Positions 7,322 through 15,410 of a stretch of DNA of 34,409 bases are shown piece after piece. The position numbers were made by a program, and so were the translations under genes. The notes under the pieces were generated by a model. It was not told the DNA's origin. It made no database searches and saw only the letters and a list, made by a program, of their open reading frames with translations. How positions within the stretch are numbered: the stretch's first letter is position 1; every line of letters starts with the position of its first letter. The DNA is from DASZHA01 sp049644325 (lineage in GTDB: Bacteria > Chloroflexota > Dormibacteria > DASZGP01), in contig JBARRR010000112.1 of NCBI GenBank assembly GCA_049644325.1, positions 1-34,409 on the forward strand. The letters run 5' to 3'.

Positions 7322-8734
7322 ATGGCCGACACCGGCGATTCGTCCTCTCCACGTAAGGCTGCGCGTGCCTCCGGTCGGGACCTGCTGGTTGTCATCCTGG
7401 CCGCGGGGCAGGGCCGGCGGATGCACTCCGCCACGCCCAAGGTGCTGCACTCGGTTGGCGGGCAGCCGATGTTGCAGTACTCGCTGGACACCGCCCGCCA
7501 GCTGGGCGCGGCCAACGTCGTGGTGGTCCACGCCCCCGGCCAGAAGGCGCTGATCGAGCCCCTCGCCAAAGACGCTCGACTGGTGGTCCAGGGCCGCCCC
7601 CTGGGCACCGGCCACGCGGTCAACCAGGTGCCCCAGGCGCTCCGCCAGGCCGACGAGGTGCTGGTCCTGTACGGCGACCAGCCCCTGGTGCGCGCCGGCA
7701 CCGCGCGCCGCCTGCTCTCCGCCCGGCGCCGGGGAGAGAACGACGCGGCGCTGCTGGCCGTCCGTCTTGCCGACCCCGGTGGCTATGGCCGGGTGCTTGG
7801 TGACGATGGCGACGCCCACATCGTGGAGGAGAAGGATGCCGCCGAGGCCGAGCTCGCCGTCGACCTGGTCAACACCGGCATCGTCGCCTTCCGCGGCGAG
7901 GCGCTCTGGCCCGCGCTGCGCCGCCTCAAGAAGAGCTCCCGCACCGGTGAGTACTACCTGACACAGGCCTTCGGCGCGATGCCCCGGCGCACGGTCATCG
8001 CCGGCGCCGAGGACGAGGCCCTGGGGGTCAACGACCGCTGGCAGCTGGCCGCCGCGGAGGCCGCCCTGCGCTCGCGCAAGAACCGGGAGCTTGCCGAGTC
8101 GGGGGTGACCATCGTCGACCCGGCTACCACCTATATCGACACCACTGTCAAGGTCGAGCCCGACGCTGTCATCGAGCCCTTCACCTTCCTGCGCGGAAGC
8201 ACCACCATCGGAGCTCGCACCCGAATCGGACCCTTCGCCGAGATCAACGACTGCAATGTCGGCGAGGACTGCGTCATCGGTCGCTCGCACCTGGAGGGCT
8301 CCACCGTTGAGGACGGCGTCGACATCGGACCGTTCAACCGGCTACGCGCCGGCTCGCTGGTGGCACGCGACGCCCGCGTCGGGTCCTTCGCCGAGATCAA
8401 GAACACCCTGGTCGGCCCCGGCTCTGATGTGCACCACTTCTCCTACCTCGGCGACGCGGTGCTGGGCAAGGGGGTGAACATCGGCGCCGGCACCGTCACC
8501 GCCAACTACGACGGCGAGCAGAAGACCCAGACCGAGATCGGCGACCGCGTATTCATCGGCAGTGACAGCATCCTGGTCGCGCCGGTCAAGATCGGCGACG
8601 ACGCCTATACCGCGGCCGGCTCGGTGATCACCCGCGATGTGGAGCCCGACACCCTGGCGATCGAGCGTGCCGAGCTGAGGCAGGTGCCGCAGTGGAGCCA
8701 CCGGAAGCGCCGCAAACCGGCCCAGGACGGATAA
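7322..8734 (+). CDS. glmU: Bifunctional UDP-GlcNAc pyrophosphorylase / glucosamine-1-phosphate acetyltransferase
   Basis: 470 aa from ATG 7322. GlmU makes UDP-GlcNAc, the first dedicated cell-wall sugar nucleotide. The N-terminal nucleotidyltransferase shows VILAAGQGRRMHSATPKVLH (about residues 23-42), PLGTGHAV and the metal-site loop LYGDQPL. The C-terminal left-handed beta-helix shows the hexapeptide pattern, with AEINDCNVGEDCVIGRSHL, the catalytic-loop region NIGAGTVTANYDG, FIGSDSILVAPVKIGDDAYTAAGSVIT, and a short basic tail. Length is typical (450-480). The first ~20 residues (ADTGDSSSPRKAARASGRD) are an unconserved extension, so the true start could be slightly downstream. prs follows after 30 bp, a common pairing. 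Confidence 0.95.
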   Translation: MADTGDSSSPRKAARASGRDLLVVILAAGQGRRMHSATPKVLHSVGGQPMLQYSLDTARQLGAANVVVVHAPGQKALIEPLAKDARLVVQGRPLGTGHAVNQVPQALRQADEVLVLYGDQPLVRAGTARRLLSARRRGENDAALLAVRLADPGGYGRVLGDDGDAHIVEEKDAAEAELAVDLVNTGIVAFRGEALWPALRRLKKSSRTGEYYLTQAFGAMPRRTVIAGAEDEALGVNDRWQLAAAEAALRSRKNRELAESGVTIVDPATTYIDTTVKVEPDAVIEPFTFLRGSTTIGARTRIGPFAEINDCNVGEDCVIGRSHLEGSTVEDGVDIGPFNRLRAGSLVARDARVGSFAEIKNTLVGPGSDVHHFSYLGDAVLGKGVNIGAGTVTANYDGEQKTQTEIGDRVFIGSDSILVAPVKIGDDAYTAAGSVITRDVEPDTLAIERAELRQVPQWSHRKRRKPAQDG

Positions 8735-8764
8735 AGTGATCGCACAAATGCGCAAGGGGATGGC

Positions 8765-9727
8765 TTGTTCGGTGAGCTGAAGCTGCTGACGGGGAACGCC
8801 AACCCGGACCTGGCCCATGCCATCTCCGGGGAGCTGGAAATCCCCATCGGCGAGATGTCGGTCAGCCGTTTCAAGGACGGCGAGTACGACGTCAAGATCG
8901 CGGAATCGGTCCGCGGCAACGACGTCTTCCTGATCCAGCCCACCTGCCAGCCGGTCTCGGAGAACCTGATCCAGCTGTTCATCATCCTTGACGCCCTGCA
9001 CCGGGCCTCGGCGGCGCGGGTCACTGCGGTGATCCCGTACTACGGCTACGCCCGCAAGGAGAAGAAGACGGCGCCCCGCGACCCGATCTCGGCCAAGCTG
9101 ATGGCCAACATCATCACCCTCGCAGGGGCCGACCGGGTCATCGCCCTCGACCTTCACGCCGACGCCATCCAGGGGTTCTTCGACGTCCCCGTCGACCACC
9201 TCTTCGCCGCCAAGATCCTGGCCGGGCACATCCGCAGCGGCCACCGGCGGGGTGACTTCACCGTCGTCTCCCCAGACCCCGGCGGCACCAAGCGTGCCCG
9301 CTACGTCGCCAACCTGCTGGACGCGCCGATGGCCTTTGTCGACAAGCGCCGGCCCAAGGACGACGTGGCCGAGGTCCTCAACGTCGTCGGTGACGTGGAG
9401 GGCATGGGGGCCGTGGTCATCGACGACCTGATCTCAACAGGGAGTACGCTGGTGGGTGTTGCCAACGCCCTCAAGGAGAGCGGCGCCACCAGCGTCGAGG
9501 TCCTCGCCACCCACGGCGTGCTCTCCGATGGCGCCGTCGAGCGCCTGGCGGCAGCGCCCATCGACCAGATCGTGGTGACCGATTCGATCCCCATCCGGGA
9601 CAAGCACGACAAGCTCACCGTTCTATCTGTGGCGCCGCTCCTGGCCGAGGGGATCCGCCGCGTGCACGAGGACCGCAGCGTCAGCGAGCTGTTCCGCGAC
9701 ACGCCACTGGACGGCGCGGTCGAATGA
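8765..9727 (+). CDS. prs: Ribose-phosphate pyrophosphokinase
   Basis: 320 aa from TTG 8765, with AAGGGGA at 8754-8760 as Shine-Dalgarno. Prs makes PRPP from ribose-5-phosphate and ATP for nucleotide, His and Trp synthesis. Motifs: KLLTGNANPDLAHAISGELE at the start, SVSRFKDGEYDVKI, YYGYARKEKKTAPRDPISAK (ATP-binding flexible loop), LDLHADAIQGFFDVPVDHLF, and the PRPP loop VVIDDLISTGSTL. Length is normal for class I enzymes. It is likely co-transcribed with glmU. Confidence 0.96.
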   Translation: MFGELKLLTGNANPDLAHAISGELEIPIGEMSVSRFKDGEYDVKIAESVRGNDVFLIQPTCQPVSENLIQLFIILDALHRASAARVTAVIPYYGYARKEKKTAPRDPISAKLMANIITLAGADRVIALDLHADAIQGFFDVPVDHLFAAKILAGHIRSGHRRGDFTVVSPDPGGTKRARYVANLLDAPMAFVDKRRPKDDVAEVLNVVGDVEGMGAVVIDDLISTGSTLVGVANALKESGATSVEVLATHGVLSDGAVERLAAAPIDQIVVTDSIPIRDKHDKLTVLSVAPLLAEGIRRVHEDRSVSELFRDTPLDGAVE

Positions 9728-9755
9728 GCCAGCCCGAGCAACCTTCGCCGACCCC

Positions 9756-9790
9756 AGGGAGGTGTTTCTGCCGGCGGTAGTCCGGCGCCT
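9756..9790 (+). promoter_or_regulatory. Strong Shine-Dalgarno set back from a TTG start, with a hairpin between
   Basis: AGGGAGGT at 9756-9763 is an excellent Shine-Dalgarno sequence but lies 27 nt before the only in-frame start, TTG 9791. Between them GCCGG (9770-9774) can pair with CCGGC (9782-9786), a 5-bp stem. Folding would leave about 10 nt between Shine-Dalgarno and TTG. The fold is inferred; the sequence elements are directly visible. Confidence 0.35.
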
Positions 9791-11179
9791 TTGAACCCTC
9801 TCTTCTACGACCTCATCCTGGTCGCAATCCTGCTCATAACCCTGCTGCTGGCGGCATTGGCGGCCTCAGCTGAGACTTCGCTGACGTCGATCAGCCGGAT
9901 CCAGCTGCGCCGGATGGTGGAGGAGGGGAACCGCCGCGCCGCGGTCATCGAGCGCCTCCATCAGAAGCCCAATGAGTACCTGACGGCGATCCTGACCTTC
10001 AACACCTTCGCCGTGGTGCTCTCAGGGATCGCGGCCGACCTGCTGGCCGAGAACCATGGCCTGGGTGGCTTCTGGCCGCAGCTGGGCGTGGGCTTCGTCG
10101 ACGCCGTGGTGGTGCTGGTCCTCGCCGAGGTCACGGCCAAGTCGCTGGCTCTGTCCAACATCCGTTATGCGCTCTGGGTGGTGCCACTGGTCAGCGCCAT
10201 GACGGCGCTCCTGCGGGTGCCGATAAAGGGCATGGCTGTGCTGGCCAACCGTCTGACCCCAGGCAGGGATGTTCGTGGCCCCTTCGTCACCGAGGCGGAG
10301 CTCAAGATGCTGGTCAACGTCGGCGAGGAGGAGGGCATCATCGAGGAGGAGGAGCGCGAGATGATCCACGGGATCATCGAGATCGGGGACATGTCGGTCC
10401 GCGAGGTGATGGTGCCGCGTATCGACATCGCCGCGGTCGAGGTCCACAAGCCGATCTCGGAGATCGTTACCATGATCCTCAAGTACGGCCATACCCGGAT
10501 CCCGGTGTACGAGGAGTCCATTGACCACATCATCGGGGTGGCCTACGCCAAGGACCTGCTGCGCTACAACCTGCAGCCCCCACCGGACGGCAACGGCGGC
10601 AATGGGGATCTCCGGCGCATCGTCCGCGAGCCCTACTTCGTGCCGGAGAACAAGAACCTCGGCTCGTTCCTCCACGAGATGCGCGAGAACCGCGTCCACA
10701 TGGCCATCGTCATCGACGAGCATGGTCAGACTGCCGGGATTGTGACGATCGAGGACGTGATCGAGGAGATCGTCGGACCCATTCGCGACGAGTACGACGC
10801 CCAGGAGGAGGAGGAGATCCAATTCCTGGCTCCCAACGAGGCCCTGCTCGACGCCAAGGTCTCGCTCAACGACGCTCGCGAGGAGCTGGGGCTGCAGCTG
10901 GTGGCGGACGACGTTGATTCTCTGGGCGGCTACATCTACTCCCAGGTGGGGACCATCCCCCGGCCGGGCGAGGTCATCGACGCCGAGGGCGCGGTCATGA
11001 CCGTGGTCAGCGTCCGCGGCCAGCGCATCGGCAAAGTTCGCGTCCGATCCGACAAGCCCTTTCCCGGCGCCCTCAGCCGCGAGGAAGCACGCGCCGCCGC
11101 CGCCGCCCGGCGCGCGGAGGTCGAGGCCGGCGAGCGGGAGGACCTGGACAACCACGGCAACGCAGCCTCGCAGAGGTAG
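9791..11179 (+). CDS. CNNM/CorC (HlyC) family CBS-domain membrane protein
   Basis: 462 aa from TTG 9791. The N-terminal DUF21/CNNM region (about residues 1-170) has several hydrophobic segments, starting with FYDLILVAILLITLLLAALAA. AETSLTSISRIQLRRMVEEGN is typical of the family. A CBS pair follows (REVMVPRIDIAAVEV and GHTRIPVYEESIDHIIGVAYAKDLL, then VHMAIVIDEHGQTAGIVTIEDVIEEIVGPI). The C-terminal CorC_HlyC/transporter-associated domain contains DSLGGYIYSQVGTIPRPGE. Such proteins are linked to magnesium or cobalt efflux or homeostasis; 'hemolysin' labels are historical. The tail is charged and Ala-rich. Ion specificity cannot be read from sequence. Confidence 0.9.
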   Translation: MNPLFYDLILVAILLITLLLAALAASAETSLTSISRIQLRRMVEEGNRRAAVIERLHQKPNEYLTAILTFNTFAVVLSGIAADLLAENHGLGGFWPQLGVGFVDAVVVLVLAEVTAKSLALSNIRYALWVVPLVSAMTALLRVPIKGMAVLANRLTPGRDVRGPFVTEAELKMLVNVGEEEGIIEEEEREMIHGIIEIGDMSVREVMVPRIDIAAVEVHKPISEIVTMILKYGHTRIPVYEESIDHIIGVAYAKDLLRYNLQPPPDGNGGNGDLRRIVREPYFVPENKNLGSFLHEMRENRVHMAIVIDEHGQTAGIVTIEDVIEEIVGPIRDEYDAQEEEEIQFLAPNEALLDAKVSLNDAREELGLQLVADDVDSLGGYIYSQVGTIPRPGEVIDAEGAVMTVVSVRGQRIGKVRVRSDKPFPGALSREEARAAAAARRAEVEAGEREDLDNHGNAASQR

Positions 11180-11215
11180 CGGACGGCGGACCGCAGCCTT
11201 TAGGGTCTGGGGGAG

Positions 11216-11584
11216 ATGGCAGCGGCGTTCAAGGCGGGACCCGAGGGCAGCACCGGCTGGCTCTGGGCTCGGCTGGGCATTTTCGTGGTCCTGGCGGCGG
11301 CTCTCACCGAACTGGCGATCACCATCACCCAGCTGCGCTCGATCACGCTCGGCCGGGTGCCGCTGGGCTGGCCCCTACCTGGCGTGTACTACATCACGGA
11401 CTTCGGCGCCCCTGGCGGGCATGCTGGCGACGTGATCACCTCGGCGACGTCCCACTTCGAGGTCGCCCCCGGTGGACTGGTGGCGGACCTGGCGATCTTT
11501 GCCGCCCTCTACCTGCTGGTTTTCCTGGCGCTGCGCTTCGCCTGGGTGGCCAGCAAACCCAAGCCCAGGCCTCTGGAGGGCTGA
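11216..11584 (+). CDS. Small membrane protein of unknown function
   Basis: 122 aa from ATG 11216, preceded by GGGGGAG. Two hydrophobic segments: residues about 14-35 (GWLWARLGIFVVLAAALTELAI) and about 88-108 (LVADLAIFAALYLLVFLALRFAW). Between them is a roughly 50-residue loop with Pro/Gly-rich LPGVYYITDFGAPGGHAG. No family recognised. Its 3' end (CTGGAGGGC then TGA) supplies the Shine-Dalgarno for recO, so the two genes are almost certainly translationally coupled. Confidence 0.7.
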   Translation: MAAAFKAGPEGSTGWLWARLGIFVVLAAALTELAITITQLRSITLGRVPLGWPLPGVYYITDFGAPGGHAGDVITSATSHFEVAPGGLVADLAIFAALYLLVFLALRFAWVASKPKPRPLEG

Positions 11585-11590
11585 CCCACG
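11575..11590 (+). promoter_or_regulatory. Ribosome-binding site deciding an ACG start for recO
   Basis: GGAGGG at 11575-11580 lies 7 nt before ACG 11588-11590, ideal spacing. The upstream stop TGA (11582-11584) is in the same frame, so no ATG, GTG or TTG can exist between it and the conserved RecO N-terminus. The next canonical start (GTG 11705) would delete most of the OB-fold. Confidence 0.6.
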
Positions 11591-12370
11591 CCCGTCTACA
11601 GCGCCGAGGCCGTCATCCTGCGCAAGGTCGACTACGGCGAGGCCGACCGCATCTTCACCCTCTTCACCCGCGAGCGGGGCAAGGTCCCCGCCATCGCCAA
11701 GTCGGTGCGCAAGGCACAGAGCCGGATGTCAGGCCAGCTCGACGTCTTCGCCCACGGCCAGATGATGCTCGCCGAGGGCCGCTCGATGGACGTCGTCACC
11801 CAGTTCAAACGCATCACTCGCGCCGACGGCATCAGCGGCGACCTGCCCCGGTCGGCCGCCGCCGCGGTGGTGGTGGAGGTGGCCGACAAGGTGCTGGAGG
11901 AGCGCCATCCCCAGCCCGAGCTCTTCGCTGTCGTCACTGGCGCGCTGGGCCGCCTCGCCGCCGGCGACACCGAGCCGCGCATGGAGCTGGCCGACTTCCT
12001 GATGCGGGTCCTGGCCGAGCTCGGCTACGCCCCTCAGCTGGAGGAGTGCGCTCGCTGCGGTGGGCCGCTGGGGGAGGCTGGCCTCGGCTTCTCGCCGATC
12101 GCCGGCGGCGTGACCTGCGCCGTCTGCAATGCCAGCTGGTCGGTGGCGCCCAGGATCACGGCGCGGTCGGTCAAGATCCTGCGCGTCCTCGCCTCAGGCG
12201 ACCGCGACATATTCTTTAGGCTTCGCGTCGACGAGGACGACCTGGCGGCGATCGAGAAGGCCCTGGAGTCCCAGCTGGAGCACCATCTCGACCGCCAGCT
12301 CAAGTCGATCGAGTTCGCGCGGCAGACCCGTCGCGGCCGGCGGCGAGCAAGCCCCCAGGCCGCAGAATAG
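11588..12370 (+). CDS. recO: DNA repair protein RecO (apparent ACG start)
   Basis: 260 aa if begun at ACG 11588, reading (M)PVYSAEAVILRKVDYGEADR, a textbook RecO beginning. RecO, with RecF/RecR, loads RecA at gaps and anneals SSB-coated DNA. The N-terminal OB-fold (RIFTLFTRERGKVPAIAKSVRK) is followed by a helical domain and a four-Cys zinc site, CARCGG near residue 154 and CAVC near residue 177. Length is normal. There is no canonical start codon upstream of the conserved N-terminus; GTG 11705 would leave only 221 aa. Either ACG initiates, aided by a strong Shine-Dalgarno and coupling, or an ATG was mutated or miscalled. glyS follows after 46 bp. Confidence 0.9.
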   Translation, partial: TPVYSAEAVILRKVDYGEADRIFTLFTRERGKVPAIAKSVRKAQSRMSGQLDVFAHGQMMLAEGRSMDVVTQFKRITRADGISGDLPRSAAAAVVVEVADKVLEERHPQPELFAVVTGALGRLAAGDTEPRMELADFLMRVLAELGYAPQLEECARCGGPLGEAGLGFSPIAGGVTCAVCNASWSVAPRITARSVKILRVLASGDRDIFFRLRVDEDDLAAIEKALESQLEHHLDRQLKSIEFARQTRRGRRRASPQAAE

Positions 12371-12416
12371 CCACCGCCGCGCCCAGCCAGGGCGCGGGAT
12401 ACGAAGGAAGAAAGAC

Positions 12417-13754
12417 GTGACCGAGCGGACCATCGCCGAGCCGGACAAGCTGGTCGACACCATGGTCTCGCTGGCCAAGCGGCGCGGCTTCATCTACCAG
12501 TCGAGCGAGATCTACGGCGGCGTCGGCGCCATCTACGACTTCGGCCCCCTGGGGGTGGCGCTGCGGCGCAACATCCGGGACCTCTGGTGGCGGCACACCG
12601 TCGACCTGCGCCACGACGTCGTCGGGCTGGAGAGCTCGGTGATCATGCACCCCAGGGTGTGGGAAGCCTCAGGTCACGTGGAGAGCTTCACCGACCCATT
12701 GGTCGAGTGCAAGAACTGCCACTCGCGCTACCGCGCCGACAAGATCGAGGGCGCTTGTCCTAACTGCGGCGCTACCGATTTCTCGGAGCCGCGGCAGTTC
12801 AACCTGATGTTCAAGACGTACCTCGGCCCAGTGGAGGACTCGGCGGCGCAGACGTACCTGCGGCCGGAGACGGCGCAGGGCATGTTCGTCGACTTTCCGC
12901 TCGTGGTGACCTCGACCCGCCGCCGCATCCCCTTCGGCATCGCCCAGGTCGGCAAGTCCTTCCGCAACGAGATCACGACCGAGCACTTCATCTTCCGCCT
13001 CCGCGAGTTCGAGCAGATGGAGCTGGAGTTCTTCGTCAAGCCGGGTACCGACCTCGACTGGCTCGAGACCTGGCAGCAGGCGCGGATGACGTGGTGGACC
13101 GAGGTCCTGGGCGTGCGTTCCAGCAAGATCCGCGCGCGGCTCCTGGACGACGAAGAGCTGTCCCATTACTCGGCGCGGGGCTATGAGGTCGAGTACGAGT
13201 TCCCCTGGGGATGGGGCGAGCTGGAGGGCATCCAGGACCGCACCGACTACGACCTCAAGCGCCACTCCGAGTACTCGGGCAAGGACCTCAGCTACTTCGA
13301 GGACGAGACCAAGGAGCGCTACATCCCGTACGTCATCGAGCCCTCGATGGGGCTGGAGCGCGCCATGTTCACGCTGATGCTGGAGGCCTACGACGAGGAG
13401 GAAGTCCGCGGCGAGAAGCGGGTGGTGCTGCACTTCCACCCCAACGTCGCCCCCATCCAGGTGGCGGTGCTACCGCTGTCCAAGAACGAGCAGCTGCTGC
13501 CGATGTCGCGCGAGGTGGAGGAGATGATGCGGCCTCACTTCCGCATCGAGTACGACGAGACCCAGTCGATCGGCCGCCGCTACCGCCGCCACGACGAGAT
13601 CGGCACGCCGTTCGCGGTCACCGTCGACTTCGAGTCGCTCGAGGACAACGCGGTCACCATCCGCGACCGCGATTCGATGGAGCAGGAACGCGTCCCCGTC
13701 GCCGGGCTGGTGGACCGGCTGTCGGTCAAATACCGGGAGGCAGGAGGTAGCTGA
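12417..13754 (+). CDS. glyS: Glycyl-tRNA synthetase (alpha2 dimer type)
   Basis: 445 aa from GTG 12417, with GAAGGAAG at 12403-12410. It charges tRNA-Gly. This is the class II single-polypeptide form (glyQS type). The N-terminus shows LAKRRGFIYQSSEIYGGVGAIYDFGPLG. A zinc ribbon is made by CKNC and CPNC near residues 98-121. Motif 2 is in GKSFRNEITTEHFIFRLREFEQMELEFF and motif 3 in PYVIEPSMGLERAMF. The anticodon-binding domain begins around residue 340 (APIQVAVLPLSKNEQL). The frame is open 96 codons further upstream, overlapping recO in another frame; that extension is not conserved and is rejected. An 18-codon ORF starts on its stop codon. Confidence 0.95.
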   Translation: MTERTIAEPDKLVDTMVSLAKRRGFIYQSSEIYGGVGAIYDFGPLGVALRRNIRDLWWRHTVDLRHDVVGLESSVIMHPRVWEASGHVESFTDPLVECKNCHSRYRADKIEGACPNCGATDFSEPRQFNLMFKTYLGPVEDSAAQTYLRPETAQGMFVDFPLVVTSTRRRIPFGIAQVGKSFRNEITTEHFIFRLREFEQMELEFFVKPGTDLDWLETWQQARMTWWTEVLGVRSSKIRARLLDDEELSHYSARGYEVEYEFPWGWGELEGIQDRTDYDLKRHSEYSGKDLSYFEDETKERYIPYVIEPSMGLERAMFTLMLEAYDEEEVRGEKRVVLHFHPNVAPIQVAVLPLSKNEQLLPMSREVEEMMRPHFRIEYDETQSIGRRYRRHDEIGTPFAVTVDFESLEDNAVTIRDRDSMEQERVPVAGLVDRLSVKYREAGGS

Positions 13755-13810
13755 TGTTCGCGCACATCTCGATCCACAAGCCGCGGCCTGGGAAGAGCGA
13801 CGAAGCCTGA
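13754..13810 (+). pseudogene. 18-codon remnant resembling the N-terminus of an ABM-type monooxygenase-domain protein
   Basis: ATG 13754 overlaps the glyS TGA (TGATG) and has AGGAGGT at 13742-13748, so it should be translated. The product MFAHISIHKPRPGKSDEA stops at 13808-13810. To my memory it resembles the first strand of small antibiotic-biosynthesis-monooxygenase-domain proteins (MFA-HISIH-x-PKPGKE type), which are normally about 90-110 aa. No continuation is seen in the next 45 bp before the aldehyde dehydrogenase start. It is most simply a deletion remnant that kept its translation start. A genuine micropeptide is the alternative. Confidence 0.45.
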
Positions 13811-13855
13811 CCTGTCGGCGGTAGCATGGAGGCCTAAAAGGCGGAGGAAACTGAC

Positions 13856-15364
13856 GTGGCAGTCACCCAACAAAGCACCGAAACGACGGCAAGGCCAGAG
13901 GGCGAAACCTTCCAGTCGTTGCACCCGGCGACCGGCGAGGTAATCGGCACCTATCCGATCATGGGCAAGGCGGAGGTCCAAGCCGCTGTCGACCGCGCCC
14001 GGGACGCCTTCCAGTGGTGGCAAAGCATCGGCTGGGACGGCCGCAAGCAGAAGCTCAACGCCTTCAAGGGCGAGATCGCCCGCAACCTCGAGGAGCTCAG
14101 CCGCCTGATCCACGAGGAGAACGGCAAGCCCTACGCCGACGCCTTCCTCGAATGCGTGATGTCGATCGAGCACCTCAACTGGGCCGCCGGCCACGCCAAG
14201 AAGACGCTGGGCCGCCGCAGCGTCAACCCCGGGATGCTGCTGATCAACCACGCCGCCTACCTCGAGTACCAGGCATTCGGCGTCATCGGGGTCATCGGTC
14301 CCTGGAACTACCCGGTCTTCACTCCGATGGGGTCGATCGCCTACGCCCTGGCGGCCGGCAACGCCGTCGTCTTCAAGCCGTCGGAGTACACGCCGGCGGT
14401 GGCCAAGTGGCTGGAGGCGGCCTGCGCCCGGGCCATCCCCGAGGCGCCGGTCTTCCAGGTCGTCACCGGGCTGGGTGCCACCGGCGGCGCGCTCTGCGCC
14501 TCCGGCGTCAACAAGATCGCCTTCACCGGCTCGGCACCCACGGGCAAGAAGGTGATGGGCGCATGCGCCGAGACCCTGACCCCCGTGTTGATGGAGCTCG
14601 GGGGCAAGGACGCCCTCATCGTCACCGACGACGCCAACGTCGAGGAGGCGGCCACCGCCGCGGTCTGGGGAGGCCTGCAGAACGCCGGCCAGGCCTGCAT
14701 CTCGGTCGAGCGCGTCTATGCCACCCCGGGTGTTTACGACGAGCTGGTGGAGCGGATCATCGACATCGCCGGCAAGGTCAAGGCCGGGTCTGACGACGGC
14801 AGCGACATCGGTCCCATCACCATGCCCCGCCAGCGCGACATCATCGCCGCCCACCTCGATGACGCCTTCAAGCGCGGCGCCCGGGCGGTGGTCGGCGGCC
14901 CCGACGCGGTCCACGGCGCCTACGTCGACCCGGTGGTCCTGGTCGACGTGCCCGAGGACTCCGACGCGATCCAGAAGGAGACCTTCGGACCGACGCTGCC
15001 GGTGATGAAGGTGCGCGACGTCGATGAGGCGATCGAAAAGGCCAACGGCACCCCGTACGGCCTGGCGTCGTCAGTCTTCGCGCGCAAGCGGGCGCTGGAG
15101 ATCGCGTCGCGACTTCGCGCCGGCATGACCAGCATCAACTCGGCGGCGGCGTACGCCGGGGTTGCCGCGCTTCCCTTCGGCGGCGTCGGCGACTCGGGGT
15201 TCGGGCGAATCCACGGCGAGGACGGCTTGCGCGAGTTCACCCGCGCCCACGCCATCACCAAGAAGCGATTCAACACGCCGCTCGACATCATGAAGTTCGA
15301 CCGCAACCCCAAGCTGATCCCGCGAGTGACCAAGCTGATCAAGCTGGTGCACGGGCGGGGCTGA
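13856..15364 (+). CDS. NAD(P)-dependent aldehyde dehydrogenase
   Basis: 502 aa from GTG 13856, preceded by GGCGGAGGAA at 13840-13849. It oxidises an aldehyde to the carboxylic acid. The Rossmann region is visible (VIGVIGPWNYPVFTPMGSIA, VVFKPSEYTP, AFTGSAPTGKKV). The general base is Glu247 in LMELGGKD, the nucleophile is Cys281 in NAGQACISVERVY, and the late motif is KETFGPTLPVMKV. Length is canonical. The substrate cannot be fixed. The C-terminal extension (FNTPLDIMKFDRNPKLIPRVTKLIKLVHG) recalls aldehyde dehydrogenases acting on longer or membrane-associated substrates, but this is only suggestive. It is convergent with an unknown gene and has no obvious pathway partners. Confidence 0.92.
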   Translation: MAVTQQSTETTARPEGETFQSLHPATGEVIGTYPIMGKAEVQAAVDRARDAFQWWQSIGWDGRKQKLNAFKGEIARNLEELSRLIHEENGKPYADAFLECVMSIEHLNWAAGHAKKTLGRRSVNPGMLLINHAAYLEYQAFGVIGVIGPWNYPVFTPMGSIAYALAAGNAVVFKPSEYTPAVAKWLEAACARAIPEAPVFQVVTGLGATGGALCASGVNKIAFTGSAPTGKKVMGACAETLTPVLMELGGKDALIVTDDANVEEAATAAVWGGLQNAGQACISVERVYATPGVYDELVERIIDIAGKVKAGSDDGSDIGPITMPRQRDIIAAHLDDAFKRGARAVVGGPDAVHGAYVDPVVLVDVPEDSDAIQKETFGPTLPVMKVRDVDEAIEKANGTPYGLASSVFARKRALEIASRLRAGMTSINSAAAYAGVAALPFGGVGDSGFGRIHGEDGLREFTRAHAITKKRFNTPLDIMKFDRNPKLIPRVTKLIKLVHGRG

Positions 15365-15393
15365 CCCTCGGAGGACCGCCGCCCCGGTGGTGT

Positions 15394-15410
15394 TGGCTAC
15401 TGGCTAGCCA
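15394..15410. terminator. Short hairpin between convergent genes
   Basis: TGGCTA (15394-15399) and TAGCCA (15405-15410) form a 6-bp stem with a 5-nt loop. It lies in the 39-bp gap after the aldehyde dehydrogenase and overlaps the stop codon of the opposing gene. No T-tract is present, so terminator function is only a possibility. Confidence 0.25.

Noticed and set aside
12129..12416. 96-codon upstream extension of glyS
   Set aside because: It overlaps recO in another frame, is not GlyRS-like, and GTG 12417 has a good ribosome-binding site.
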